From a candidate division KSB3 bacterium (GTDB taxonomy: Bacteria; Moduliflexota; Moduliflexia; Moduliflexales; Moduliflexaceae), in NCBI GenBank assembly GCA_002748425.1, contig PDSJ01000030.1, forward strand, positions 1-64,000: a stretch of 64,000 nucleotides of DNA, read 5' to 3'. Position 1 is the stretch's first letter, and the number at the start of each line of letters is the position of its first letter. Both the position numbers and the translations under genes were made by a program. Shown in pieces: positions 55,635 through 64,000 of this stretch. The notes below the pieces were generated by a model. The model did not search any database. It worked only from the letters and a program-made list of their open reading frames with translations, and was not told the origin of the DNA.

Positions 55635-58157
55635 TTGGAATATAGTGCGAATCATATTAAAGTCGGCTTTGTGGTCTTTACATCTTTTCTCTTACTGTTG
55701 GTATTCATTTTTGTGCTGGCAGGAAGCGGGATCGGCAAGAAAACCGTGAGTTATATGACCGAGTTTTCAATGTCAGTCGGTCTGGAAGCCGGAGATATCG
55801 TGCGCTACGGCGGCATGGAAGTCGGAAGGATTACGAAGGTGTTTATTTCACCTGACGACATGTCGAAAATCCGCATTATTTTTCAGGTGGATGCTGAAAC
55901 GCCGGTCAGAAACGACACGATCGTCTTTATTAATTATATCGGTTTGTTGGGAGCGTATTATCTTGAACTCTCTGCTGGTTCTGACGTTAGCGAGGTGCTC
56001 GAGCCCGGATCGATGGTCCCCTCACGGGATATTATGCAGTTCAGCGACATGATGGACCGGGTTGACTCAATTTCCAGCCTCATCGAACATCTGTTCAGTG
56101 TGATCGATGAGAAAGTCACGTTGATTCTGGAAGATGCGGATCAGGTTTTTTTCAATGTGAATAAACTGCTCGGTTCGGTGAATCAGGAGAAGATCGTTTC
56201 GATTTTGGACAATATCGATACGATCGTGCAGACAAATGCGGCGACGATCGGCGGTATCCTGGAAAATTTGCAGAGCATGCTGGGAGAAGTCGATGCCCTT
56301 TCCGGCTCGGTCAACCGGATCATTATTGAGAATGAAGATCACATTCAGGAAACGATGACGTTACTGACGTCACTGATCAGTGGGGGAGAGCAGAGCATAC
56401 GCGAGTTACACGAGCTGATCGGCGTGAGCAGCGGAGAAATTCAGCGCATTGTCACAAACGCCGGAGCGGTATCGGAGCATCTGCTGGCCATCACGGGGAA
56501 GCTACATGACAATAAAGAACGTATTGAGACAATGATCACGAACCTGGGGAAGGTTTCGGACAATATTCAGCGTTTTCTGCAATTTGCTGATCAGGAGAGT
56601 GGTGAGGATCTTCGTGCGACTTTTGAGAATATTCTGGCCTCGTCGGAAAGTCTCCGGCTTGTCCTGCAAAGTGTTCATGACAAGCAGGCCCAGTTTGAGC
56701 AGCTTCTGCTCGATCTGGCTGCTGCATCGGGGAATGTTTCAGAGCTGACGGCATTTGTGAACGAGCAGCGTCCCCAGCTGGCAGAGACGATCGGAGCTGT
56801 TGCCGCAAGCTCCCGGAACGTAGAAGAACTGACAGCTGCTGTGGCTGATAAGCAGGAGAGTATTTCCCAGAGCATCCTGAATGTGGAAAGCACGACTGAT
56901 AGCTTGAGCGAGCTTTCCCGGAAAGCGGATGATGAATGGTCGCGTATGACGGCGATCATGGAGAACGTCGAGAGTTTATCACAGGACGCCAAAGAGCTGA
57001 TGTCCGGTGTGAATGCAAAACGCGGCTCTATTGAAGCGGTGCTGACGCACGCTGAATTGATCGCCAGCGGTGTCACAGAATTTGTCGATTTTGCCAAGAC
57101 CCAGACGCCGGCGCTTGAGGTACTGATCGAAGATGTGAGCGGCTCTCTGGAAAACATCCGTTCCGTTACAGGAGCGTTTGCGCGTAACAGTGACACGCTG
57201 GAAACCGTTTTTGCGAATATTAAAGATACGTCGTCAGAACTGCTGAGTTTTTCGAAGTTCATTCATGAGCAGGGCAAAGGCTTAGGGACGACCCTTGAGA
57301 ATGTCGAGGGCATTTCCGCTGATGTGAGAGGGCTTACTGTAATGCTGCAAGGCCGCTCTGAAGATTTGCAGCAGATTATCCGAAATTTACGCCAAAGCTC
57401 AGAGAATATCGCAGAATTCACCACAGATAACCGTGAAACGCTTGAAGCGCTTATCGCGACGATCCACAGCAGCCTTCAGGAGGTCGCGGGGTTTATGGCG
57501 GTTCTGAACGCGAGCCGCGACGATGTAACGGCCATTCTGAGCAGCAGCCGCACGGCGGCGGAAAATGTGAGTACATTTTCTGAGTCACTGGCTGATGGGA
57601 ACGAGGAGATGGCGATGATTCTGGAGAGCGCGAAAAAAATCTCTCGGGAACTTGCTGTGATTGCTGAGCAGTTCAGCGCACAGACGAATAAAATCGGCCC
57701 CATTCTTGAGAATGTCCATGCCGTCACAGTTGATGCGCGGGAAGTCGCACAATTTGTCAATGCGCGCCAGCAGGATATTCAGACGACCTTGACGAATTTA
57801 CGTGCAACCGTGGAAAATATTCAGGCTGTGTCAGCGACGATGGCCGACCATAAGGCTGAGCTGGGCAGGGCAATGACAGGAACAAGCCAGACTCTGAAAC
57901 ACGTCAATACCTTTACTGCCCAGCTCGGTGAAAATATGCCTCATCTCGAACAGGCGATCGGAAATTTAGTCTCGATTTCTGAGAATGTGAAGTCCTTTTC
58001 GCTCATTGCGAGAACTCATCGAAACAAAGTGACGAAAATTATTGACAATTTGGAAGAGATCTCACAAAATCTTACACAATTCTCAAAATATATTAAAGAG
58101 AATCCTTGGAGTGTGACACGGGTCGTTCCGAAGAAAGAGCGCGGGTTTACCCGATAG
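55635..58157 (+). CDS. mlaD: MlaD/MCE protein with a very long helical-repeat tail
   Basis: 840 residues from TTG 55635 (AAAGGAG upstream); ordinary MlaD has about 180. One transmembrane helix (12-32), one MCE domain (about 37-120; GLEAGDIVRYGGMEVGRI and NYIGLLGAYYLEL), then about 700 residues with no Pro-rich breaks and strong helical heptads. From about residue 373 the tail resolves by eye into roughly 16 units of about 28 residues, with recurring LxxxLxNVxxxSxNVxxF-type spacing, ending IDNLEEISQNLTQFSKYI. MCE proteins form hexamers that pass lipid; long helices in PqiB/LetB or actinobacterial Mce build tubes or needles. Here a single-ring tube is plausible. MlaA and MlaC genes are not nearby. 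Confidence 0.88.
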   Translation: MEYSANHIKVGFVVFTSFLLLLVFIFVLAGSGIGKKTVSYMTEFSMSVGLEAGDIVRYGGMEVGRITKVFISPDDMSKIRIIFQVDAETPVRNDTIVFINYIGLLGAYYLELSAGSDVSEVLEPGSMVPSRDIMQFSDMMDRVDSISSLIEHLFSVIDEKVTLILEDADQVFFNVNKLLGSVNQEKIVSILDNIDTIVQTNAATIGGILENLQSMLGEVDALSGSVNRIIIENEDHIQETMTLLTSLISGGEQSIRELHELIGVSSGEIQRIVTNAGAVSEHLLAITGKLHDNKERIETMITNLGKVSDNIQRFLQFADQESGEDLRATFENILASSESLRLVLQSVHDKQAQFEQLLLDLAAASGNVSELTAFVNEQRPQLAETIGAVAASSRNVEELTAAVADKQESISQSILNVESTTDSLSELSRKADDEWSRMTAIMENVESLSQDAKELMSGVNAKRGSIEAVLTHAELIASGVTEFVDFAKTQTPALEVLIEDVSGSLENIRSVTGAFARNSDTLETVFANIKDTSSELLSFSKFIHEQGKGLGTTLENVEGISADVRGLTVMLQGRSEDLQQIIRNLRQSSENIAEFTTDNRETLEALIATIHSSLQEVAGFMAVLNASRDDVTAILSSSRTAAENVSTFSESLADGNEEMAMILESAKKISRELAVIAEQFSAQTNKIGPILENVHAVTVDAREVAQFVNARQQDIQTTLTNLRATVENIQAVSATMADHKAELGRAMTGTSQTLKHVNTFTAQLGENMPHLEQAIGNLVSISENVKSFSLIARTHRNKVTKIIDNLEEISQNLTQFSKYIKENPWSVTRVVPKKERGFTR

Positions 58158-58429
58158 GCGCTCCTCATAATATGTTTTCAGGTGAAGTCATCAGTCGCCG
58201 GTGTGTTGCGAAGCGTTGCCGAATGCCGGCTACTGGAAACTGCCTCCTGATTGTAGGAAGAATTGGTATGAATTTACCTTCACTGTATAAGAAATATTCA
58301 ACGTTTCTTCAAAACTGGATAAGCGGTTATGCGCCACCACGCCCTCAACGACCGAAACCGCAGACGCTGCCGCCGGCAATCCACACTTCGCGACCATCAA
58401 CAACGTCAGGTCAAAAAAAGGAGACTGGT

Positions 58430-59281
58430 ATGAAAAAAAAAGCGATCGTTGTCGGGATCGATAAATATTACAATCCAGATTGGAATTTACAGGGCTGCAG
58501 TTTGGACGCAGCGATTATGAGCGGTATTCTCCAAGATCATTATGATTTTCCCAGAGACTATATCCGTCTCTTGCTTGATGAACGCGCGACAAAAGCGCAC
58601 ATTGAAGATCGACTCGAATGGTTGGTGAGAGATGCGGCTGCTGGTGACGTCCTGGTATTTTTCTATGCTGGTCACGGTTCGCAGGTACGCGATCGTAACG
58701 GAGACGAACTGGAAGATCATCTGGATGAAATCTTGTGTCCGCACGATTTGGATTGGGACGATCCACTGACTGACGATGTGCTCGCATCATACTTTTCCCG
58801 TGTTCCAGAGGGCGTAAACCTGACGATCATTTTCGATTGCTGTCATTCCGGAACCGGAACACGTTCCTTGTATGTGCCGGTCAGTCCTGATGGCCAGATT
58901 CAGGGAAAGCCGGAGTATAAAAAGATCCGCTACCTCAAGCCGCCTGTGGACATTGAGTATCGTTCTCGCGGCCTGAAACGCCGTCTGGGAATCAGAACCT
59001 TAGGTGAGGCGTCGGCAGTGCAGCAGAATCATGTGCTGCTGGCAGCATGTTCATCCTACCAGGAAGCCCAGGAAAAACATTTTCAGGGAGAAATTCGCGG
59101 TGCATTTTCCTATTATTTTGAGCGCACATTGAAACGAGAAAATTGGGATTTGACCTATAGCGAGGCCCATGAAGGGACCTTGGTCCGCTTGCGGGATGAC
59201 GGTTTCATGCAGATTCCTCAAATTGAAGGGCCAGAGAGCTGGATGGAGAGGAAACTCTTTGCCCCCTTCGACGACGAGTAG
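58430..59281 (+). CDS. Caspase-like cysteine protease (peptidase C14 / metacaspase type)
   Basis: 283 residues from ATG 58430, 6 bases after AAGGAG. The frame is open upstream, and an ATG at 58268 would add a Pro-rich 54-residue stretch (GYAPPRPQRPKPQ); the strong site favours 58430. The p20 fold is complete: AIVVGIDKYYNPDWNLQGC, catalytic His in VFFYAGHGSQV and catalytic Cys in IIFDCCHSGTG. Acidic DGDELEDHLDEILCPHD (NGDELEDHLDE) matches calcium-dependent metacaspases. It would cut after Arg or Lys. No signal peptide. Followed by a small ORF and an antiporter-EIIA fusion, apparently one operon. Confidence 0.9.
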   Translation: MKKKAIVVGIDKYYNPDWNLQGCSLDAAIMSGILQDHYDFPRDYIRLLLDERATKAHIEDRLEWLVRDAAAGDVLVFFYAGHGSQVRDRNGDELEDHLDEILCPHDLDWDDPLTDDVLASYFSRVPEGVNLTIIFDCCHSGTGTRSLYVPVSPDGQIQGKPEYKKIRYLKPPVDIEYRSRGLKRRLGIRTLGEASAVQQNHVLLAACSSYQEAQEKHFQGEIRGAFSYYFERTLKRENWDLTYSEAHEGTLVRLRDDGFMQIPQIEGPESWMERKLFAPFDDE

Positions 59282-59301
59282 ACGAGGAGGCTGAGAGCTT
59301 T

Positions 59302-59457
59302 ATGCGTCAGTCGCTGCCGGTCAGGGCTGTTCGCGCAGGTATGGAATCCATCATCCATCATGTTTGCGGACACGTGCGCTGCATCCGCAAGGATCTGAAG
59401 TTTGCGCTAAAGACGACCTTGCTTAATGGCGTTGTCAACGTTGCTGAATCGGAGTGA
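59302..59457 (+). CDS. Possible 51-residue protein between protease and antiporter
   Basis: ATG 59302 follows AGGAGG (12 bases away) and GAG (nearer). 51 codons end at TGA 59455-59457, overlapping the GTG start of the antiporter (GTGA overlap), which suggests translational coupling. The product is basic and has IIHHVCGHVRCIRKD, with two Cys and three His. No family recognised; only 20 bases separate it from the protease stop. Confidence 0.45.
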   Translation: MRQSLPVRAVRAGMESIIHHVCGHVRCIRKDLKFALKTTLLNGVVNVAESE

Positions 59458-61313
59458 ATACGGGCTTAGTGCCTGTTGTGGTTTCTTTTTTTTCTCCTCT
59501 CAAAAAGGCTATGAATCATTTAGGTTCGTTATATATTCAGGTCCTGAGCTTCGGTTTACTGATACTGGTGGCCCATTTCATGGGCAAGGCAACCTACTAC
59601 TTGAACTTTGGCGAATTGATCGGCCAGCTTTTGGGAGGTATGCTCGTCAACCCCTACCTCTTGAACGCGGTCCATATCAGTGGCGAAAAATACACCCTGG
59701 CCTTCCAGAATTTTTATTTTTTTACGTTTATTTTCTTCAGTATAGTCTCGTTCAGTTTGGGCGAGGAATTGCATATCCAAAAGCTGAAGGGGGTCGGAAT
59801 GAAAGGAGTCGTGGTCTGTTTGACCCAGATTACGATGACCTTTACGCTCGTCAGCGGAGGTTTCTGGCTGGCAGGTTACGATCCTTTCATTTCCCTGATT
59901 ATTGGAAGTATTGCACTTGCAACGTCTCATGCGGCCACGTTTGTTATTACCAATAAGCTCCAGATTGAAGGAGAACTTCAGGAAGTTCTGGCGAATATTA
60001 TTGTGCTCGACGATGTGATTGAAGTGCTGGTGTTCTCACTTGTCGTCCAATTCGCCGTCGGCAGTCAGAAAGGGCACGAAGTACCGGTGATGGAGGCTGC
60101 GCTACATTCGCTGAGAGAAGTTGGTCTGGCGTTGCTGCTTGGAGCGATCACCTTCCTGCTCTTAAAAGTCCTGATTCGAGAGATTCGTAGCCCTGAAGGC
60201 GTTGGGGAACGCAGTGATTCGAAACGTGCTCATACATTTTGGGATATTTTTCACGAGCCCCCTTCGCCCTCTCTGGAAGTCATGTTCGTGGTGATCGGTG
60301 TACTCTCAATCAGTGTGAGCTTGGCGATGAAATTTCATTTACCGTTTATTCTTGTGCCCATGGTCACGGGAATGTGTATTGCGAATTTTCATACGACAGT
60401 TTTATTCAAGTCTCTGAAAATTGAAGAAATCTCTACGTTTTTCAACTTGATGTTTTTCGCGCTGATCGGGGCCAATATCAGGATTGATGTCATTCGTGTC
60501 GATACGCTCGAATACGTGTTGATTTATATTGTGACACGTTCGATCGGCAAATTGTTTGGGACCTATTTAGGCACGAAATTTGCTAAAAAGGATCTGAAAA
60601 TCCGTCGTTGCCTGCCGAAGTTGATGCTGCCGCAGGCCGGAGTGGCGGCGATTGAGGCAACCTATGTCGCGTTGGTGCTGAAAAATGGTATTCAAGTGTT
60701 GAACGTTATCCTGCCCTCATTGATCTTTTTTGAAGTGATAGGAGTGATTCTGTCCGAGAAAACCTTACAGCTATGGAAAAGCTGGACTATCGGTGAGGAA
60801 GAATTCATGCAGCGACCTTCAGCCATCAAACCAAGGCTGAAGAAAAAGACAGATGTGCTTCTCAGCCGGCATCTCTCCAATAAATTGATCAAAATTCCCC
60901 TGCATTCCACCACAAAGGAGGGCGTTATTCTTGAGTTATTGGACGTGCTGAGAGATGCTGGTGAGATCCGAGACACGAGCGTAGTGTTTAAGGACATCAT
61001 GGATCGCGAATACCTGCTATCCACCGGGATCGGAGACGGGATTGCAATTCCTCACGGCAAGACGACAGCAACAGATCGCATCATATGTGCCTTTGGTGTG
61101 AAACCGGAGGGGGTGGATTTTAAAAGTATTGACGGCCAGCTGGCAGAAATTTTCTTTTTGATCGTCTCTCCGCAGGATGACGCCGGCAGTCACCTGCAGT
61201 TTCTTTCCGCAATTTCAGGAATCCTCCAAAGTGAGCATAATCGCAACCTTATCCGTGCATTCTCTTCTCCACAAGATGCCATGGCCTTTTTTGCAACGAT
61301 CGATCAGCAATAA
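59454..61313 (+). CDS. CPA2-type Na+(K+)/H+ antiporter fused to a PTS EIIA (PtsN-like) domain
   Basis: 619 residues from GTG 59454 (coupled to the ORF before it); an ATG at 59511 is an alternative. Residues about 25-440 form a cation/proton exchanger with about twelve helices: TSHAATFVITNK and NIIVLDDVIEVLVFS, where the Asp-Asp pair is the ion-binding site. After a linker, residues about 475-615 form a fructose-type EIIA domain, with GIGDGIAIPHGKT giving the phosphorylatable His (about residue 534). So ion exchange could be governed by phosphotransfer from the nitrogen-PTS or by metabolic state. No EI or HPr gene is here. Confidence 0.9.
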   Translation: MNTGLVPVVVSFFSPLKKAMNHLGSLYIQVLSFGLLILVAHFMGKATYYLNFGELIGQLLGGMLVNPYLLNAVHISGEKYTLAFQNFYFFTFIFFSIVSFSLGEELHIQKLKGVGMKGVVVCLTQITMTFTLVSGGFWLAGYDPFISLIIGSIALATSHAATFVITNKLQIEGELQEVLANIIVLDDVIEVLVFSLVVQFAVGSQKGHEVPVMEAALHSLREVGLALLLGAITFLLLKVLIREIRSPEGVGERSDSKRAHTFWDIFHEPPSPSLEVMFVVIGVLSISVSLAMKFHLPFILVPMVTGMCIANFHTTVLFKSLKIEEISTFFNLMFFALIGANIRIDVIRVDTLEYVLIYIVTRSIGKLFGTYLGTKFAKKDLKIRRCLPKLMLPQAGVAAIEATYVALVLKNGIQVLNVILPSLIFFEVIGVILSEKTLQLWKSWTIGEEEFMQRPSAIKPRLKKKTDVLLSRHLSNKLIKIPLHSTTKEGVILELLDVLRDAGEIRDTSVVFKDIMDREYLLSTGIGDGIAIPHGKTTATDRIICAFGVKPEGVDFKSIDGQLAEIFFLIVSPQDDAGSHLQFLSAISGILQSEHNRNLIRAFSSPQDAMAFFATIDQQ

Positions 61314-61321
61314 AGCCCTGC

Positions 61322-61576
61322 TCACAGAAAGAGCAGCCAATATATTCTCATCGCCAGCTCCCACTTGATTTCTTTATCTTTTAAACGACCTACAAAAAGA
61401 ATTTTGCCTTCATGCTCTACGAGTGCCTCCACATACTGTGCTGTCACGGTTTCCATGGCGCCATGAGCATACAGCGTATGTCGCGATACGTGATTCGCGA
61501 ACGCTTGTGTATAAGTTCCCAGAATTACTGCTATAACTAGCAGAGTAAGCAGATGTTTCATGATTTTTGTTTTCAT
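61322..61576 (-). pseudogene. Truncated secreted amidohydrolase-like remnant
   Basis: 84 residues (ATG 61576, or 61561). A signal peptide (LLTLLVIAVILGTYTQAFA) is followed by LYAHGAMETVTAQYVEALVEHEGKILFVG, quoted in part, which resembles the start of YtcJ-like amidohydrolases. The similarity ends at KDKEIKWEL and the frame stops soon after, directly against the 3' end of the antiporter gene. A small real protein is possible, but a truncation fits better. Confidence 0.5.
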
Positions 61577-62194
61577 AATAACTTATTGTATTTCTGCTAA
61601 TATCATGTAGAATATGTTATTCTTTAGTTTGAGTGCAGGTATATCATTCGGGTCTGCAACACTGCTGCACTTTGCTGGCGTATAACAAGGTGGGTGCTGC
61701 TTGCGAGCAGTGTATCAGGGAAAGATGAGGGCCTGGAAGAGCTTGGTACAGGGACAAGATGACATTAGACGGCTGAAGAAAACGTCTGTGGAAACGATCG
61801 AGGGAATTGAATATACTACTTCCCTCAAAAATATCTGTCAGCTAAAGTCGGGATTTTCTCGCTTGACATTATTTGTGTCTTAAGGGCTTGTGATCATGTT
61901 CGTCAATTTTCCCATCATCATGATAATTTTTTACTTTACATGTTGTGGCGGCTTTCCATCATCAGGAACATGTTCACTCTTTTCTGTGACAGTCTGGAAG
62001 GAAACGAACAAGGGTCTAGTCGCCGATCTTTGGGGTTGCTGTGAGGGATATGAAGCATCAAGGCAATAAGGTTTCAATGACTTCTTCAACCGTCGTGTGG
62101 AAGGAGGTGGGGCTTCGCAGGGAAAACACATGAGATGCTGGTATCAAGTGAGACGTACGATGAATTTTCTACACATTGATTCGCAGGAGGAACC
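61577..62194. other. Gene-poor region
   Basis: 618 bases with no supported gene; a 60-codon frame at 61701-61883 has no ribosome-binding site or similarity. GAGGGAA (61800-61806) and TTCCCTC (61820-61826) can form a small hairpin. It must include a promoter for the lipoprotein gene, whose GCAGGAGG site ends this region. Confidence 0.5.
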
Positions 62195-62692
62195 ATGATG
62201 AATATGTACAAAGTACTGCCTGTTTTTGCCTGTCTGCTCTTACTGATCGTGTCGTGTGGTGGTGGGGGGAGCAGCAGCAGTCCCACCAGTGCATCAGGCC
62301 CGATCGATGCTGCCGGTGTCTGGTCATTCACCGGACAATTAACTAAGAATACCTGTGAGTTGGATGCGCTCTCCCCGATCAGTGGAGATATCACCTTGAC
62401 TCAATCTGGGGCCATTGTGACTACGGGACGGGTTGATCTCTCAGTGGAACGAGGCTCATCCTGGTTTTTTTATTATGCGGGAACCGTGACCGGCAATAAC
62501 GTCAGCCTGTCTGCGAAAGATCCGTATGTTTTTAGGAGGGGTGGAATGGTGACTCACTTTGGGTCAGGCATCGAGATCCAAAATATCCAGAATAATACGG
62601 GGACTGGATCGATGAATGTGACAGGACAGTGTATTCAGGGCTGCAGCGGCAGTTGTCAAACGATCTGGTCCGGCTCCTGGACCAGGCAATAG
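62195..62692 (+). CDS. Small lipoprotein of unknown function
   Basis: 165 residues. GGAGGAACC precedes the ATG. Lipobox IVSC at about residue 21, then a Gly/Ser-rich linker (GGGGSSSSPTSASG) and a beta-rich domain with several Cys near the end (CIQGCSGSC), probably disulfide-bonded. GVWSFTGQL and GSWTRQ ends resemble small beta-barrel lipoproteins. No named family recognised. Likely outer-membrane anchored. Confidence 0.78.
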   Translation: MMNMYKVLPVFACLLLLIVSCGGGGSSSSPTSASGPIDAAGVWSFTGQLTKNTCELDALSPISGDITLTQSGAIVTTGRVDLSVERGSSWFFYYAGTVTGNNVSLSAKDPYVFRRGGMVTHFGSGIEIQNIQNNTGTGSMNVTGQCIQGCSGSCQTIWSGSWTRQ

Positions 62693-62697
62693 CGCCT

Positions 62698-62734
62698 CTG
62701 TCGACAACAGGAGTCATACTCCTGTTCTCGACAG
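62698..62734. repeat. Strong inverted repeat after the lipoprotein gene
   Basis: CTGTCGA, C, AACAGGAG at 62698-62713 opposite CTCCTGTT, C, TCGACAG at 62719-62734: fifteen pairs with a single C-C mismatch and a 5-base loop. No T-run on either side. Probably a transcript 3'-end hairpin or terminator. Confidence 0.6.
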
Positions 62735-62957
62735 GTCATCACCGTTCTGCAAATAGGGCTGATTGGCGAGCAATCTGCTGCAACCGACCGTTGCCTGCGC
62801 GGCGTTTTCGAGTTTCGTGACAGAATACCAGTCATAGCGTTCGTTAAGTTCCTTGCCAGTGTCAGGGCGGGCAACGGCGGTTGAGCAGGGGCGATATCCC
62901 GACGATGTTATGAAGAAAAAATTAGAGGAGGAGCTTCATCTCTTGCCTGGAGTCATG

Positions 62958-63974
62958 ATGAAACGATACAGATTGTTGTCCGTTCTCAGTGCACTCGTGC
63001 TCATAGTCATCCCGTTAACTACCGGACACGCGCAAGAGCATTTTGCCAAACTTGGAAGCACGCTCTCTTGCGGCCATCCGCTTCAAAGGGCACTCAAAGA
63101 TTTTTGTGACAGTCTTCACGGAGATCTCACTCTTCAAATTTTCCCCAATGGCCAATTAGGCACAGCACAACATATTCTGGAAGGGCTGCAATTCGGGTAT
63201 ATCGAAATGGCTGTGCTGCCACTGGAGAGTCTCAGTCAAGAAGCCGCGCTGCTGGACATACTCGGCCTTCCATATCTTTTCAAGGATGCTACACACCGGG
63301 CACAGGTCTTGAACGGCCCACTCGGCAAACGTTTTCTGGACGCTTTAGAGACACTTAATCTTGTAGGTCTCGGCTTTCTTGACACGTATCCACGATTCTA
63401 TGTCACAAAACAGGAGTCATTAGAGAGCCAGACCTCCTTTCAGGATCGCCAGGTCGTACTTGTCTGTCCGCTTCCCGAACAAGAATGCCGGCAGCGAGTC
63501 CATGATGAACGCCCCGTTCAATTTTTTGAATTAATGGGTGCGCAGTCACGCGCCATTCCTCTTGAAAAAGTACGCGAAACGCTTGAAAGCGATCCGCCCG
63601 ATCTTATCGAGTACTTGCCTTTTACGGGCATGGAAGCCGTCTTTGAAGGCAGTGAATTCAACACTCTCATCCTGACAGCACATCGCAGGCCTCCCGCTGT
63701 TCTCCTCGCGGGCAAACGATGGTTCGAGTCCTTGCCGTCCGAGCTGAAAGAAAAGATTTTCAGAGCCTCGAACACGTTGGTCCGTCAACATGTGCAGCTC
63801 ATGCAGGATGCGTTACGCCACACTCATACGACCCTTCGTACACAGGGCATGAACATCGCAGAGCCTCCAAACGAGGGAATTTTTGAGGCTGTACAGATGC
63901 TGTACGCTACACACGCTCACGAGTTCGGTCCAGACTTCAAGCAGTTTTGGCGGGCAATACAGAACATTAAGTAA
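62958..63974 (+). CDS. Divergent DctP-like TRAP solute-binding protein
   Basis: 338 residues from ATG 62958 (GGAG 5 bases upstream). A signal peptide ends near TTGHAQ. The DctP fold is visible in LTLQIFPNGQLGTAQHILEGLQFGYIEMAV (in part), LDILGLPYLFKD and FRASNTLVRQHVQ, but the conserved KIRV segment that anchors the ligand carboxylate reads RQVVLVCP: the Arg is absent, and the usual VDGQENP is ESDPPDLIEYLP. It may bind a non-carboxylate ligand or have a sensory role. Any partner genes lie beyond the window. Confidence 0.75.
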   Translation: MKRYRLLSVLSALVLIVIPLTTGHAQEHFAKLGSTLSCGHPLQRALKDFCDSLHGDLTLQIFPNGQLGTAQHILEGLQFGYIEMAVLPLESLSQEAALLDILGLPYLFKDATHRAQVLNGPLGKRFLDALETLNLVGLGFLDTYPRFYVTKQESLESQTSFQDRQVVLVCPLPEQECRQRVHDERPVQFFELMGAQSRAIPLEKVRETLESDPPDLIEYLPFTGMEAVFEGSEFNTLILTAHRRPPAVLLAGKRWFESLPSELKEKIFRASNTLVRQHVQLMQDALRHTHTTLRTQGMNIAEPPNEGIFEAVQMLYATHAHEFGPDFKQFWRAIQNIK

Positions 63975-64000
63975 GATGATGGACTGTGCGATATGTCGGG

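Overview
The window is about 64 kb of a Gram-negative bacterial chromosome. An LptE-type lipoprotein, an Mla/MCE lipid-transport operon, several signal peptides and lipoboxes, and TRAP and ABC transporters with periplasmic binding proteins all imply an outer membrane and periplasm. TGA is an ordinary stop in many genes, yet one gene (msrA) carries an in-frame TGA that reads as selenocysteine. NfnAB-type genes suggest anaerobic or fermentative redox metabolism. The gene mix (transmembrane sigma-54 activator, a caspase-like protease, large signalling proteins, an Lcl/DUF1566 protein) fits an uncultivated lineage; candidate phylum KSB3/Modulibacteria is only a guess. I saw no insertion sequences, prophage or CRISPR arrays.

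Layout. 0-6 kb: 3' part of an Lcl/DUF1566 gene, a receiver-HATPase protein, a sugar-nucleotide epimerase, adenosine deaminase and a hybrid histidine kinase. 6.3-9.8 kb: selenoprotein MsrA, tRNA-Ala(GGC), nfnB-nfnA. 10.2-15.1 kb: a surface-glycan block (UbiA-type prenyltransferase, small coiled-coil protein, three GT4 glycosyltransferases, the last two tandem paralogues). 15.1-19.2 kb: a decayed disulfide oxidoreductase, then livH-livM-livF without livG or livK. 19.3-22.7 kb: comF, a PilZ gene, deoB, an Smr gene, rpsT. 22.9-29.0 kb: a binding protein, a membrane-bound sigma-54 activator and a dctPQM TRAP operon with a visible activator site and sigma-54-like promoter. 29.2-34.9 kb: dnaJ, asd, a livG remnant, asparaginase, asnS. 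35.3-38.9 kb: a sugar-catabolic set (SDR, SorE-like dehydrogenase, PHP-like protein). 39-43 kb: cvfB-like gene, a possible ABC-ATPase remnant, an exopolysaccharide-initiating sugar transferase, a rhomboid protease. 43.3-46.9 kb: peptide ABC transporter SBP-B-C without ATPases. 47.5-51.9 kb: leuS, lptE, holA, tRNA-Ala(CGC). 52-58.2 kb: a degenerate sigma-54-activator-like AAA protein divergent from STAS-mlaE-mlaF-mlaD, whose MlaD has a very long helical-repeat tail. 58.3-61.3 kb: a caspase-like protease, a small ORF and a Na+/H+ antiporter fused to a PTS EIIA domain. 61.3-64 kb: a truncated amidohydrolase-like remnant, a small lipoprotein and a divergent DctP-like protein.

How parts work together. 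The clearest regulatory circuit is the SBP plus transmembrane sigma-54 activator just upstream of dctPQM: two CGTGA-N4-TCACG palindromes lie about 100 bp upstream of a -24/-12 element, so a periplasmic ligand could be sensed and its own uptake operon switched on. The STAS/MlaE/MlaF/MlaD operon should move lipid between the membranes. Another theme is gene decay: a livG piece, an oxidoreductase with an internal deletion, an amidohydrolase N-terminus and possibly another ABC ATPase remain as fragments, and two ABC operons lack ATPase genes locally. The strongest unusual systems are selenoprotein MsrA, the repeat-tailed MlaD with its dead AAA neighbour, and the caspase-antiporter-EIIA operon.
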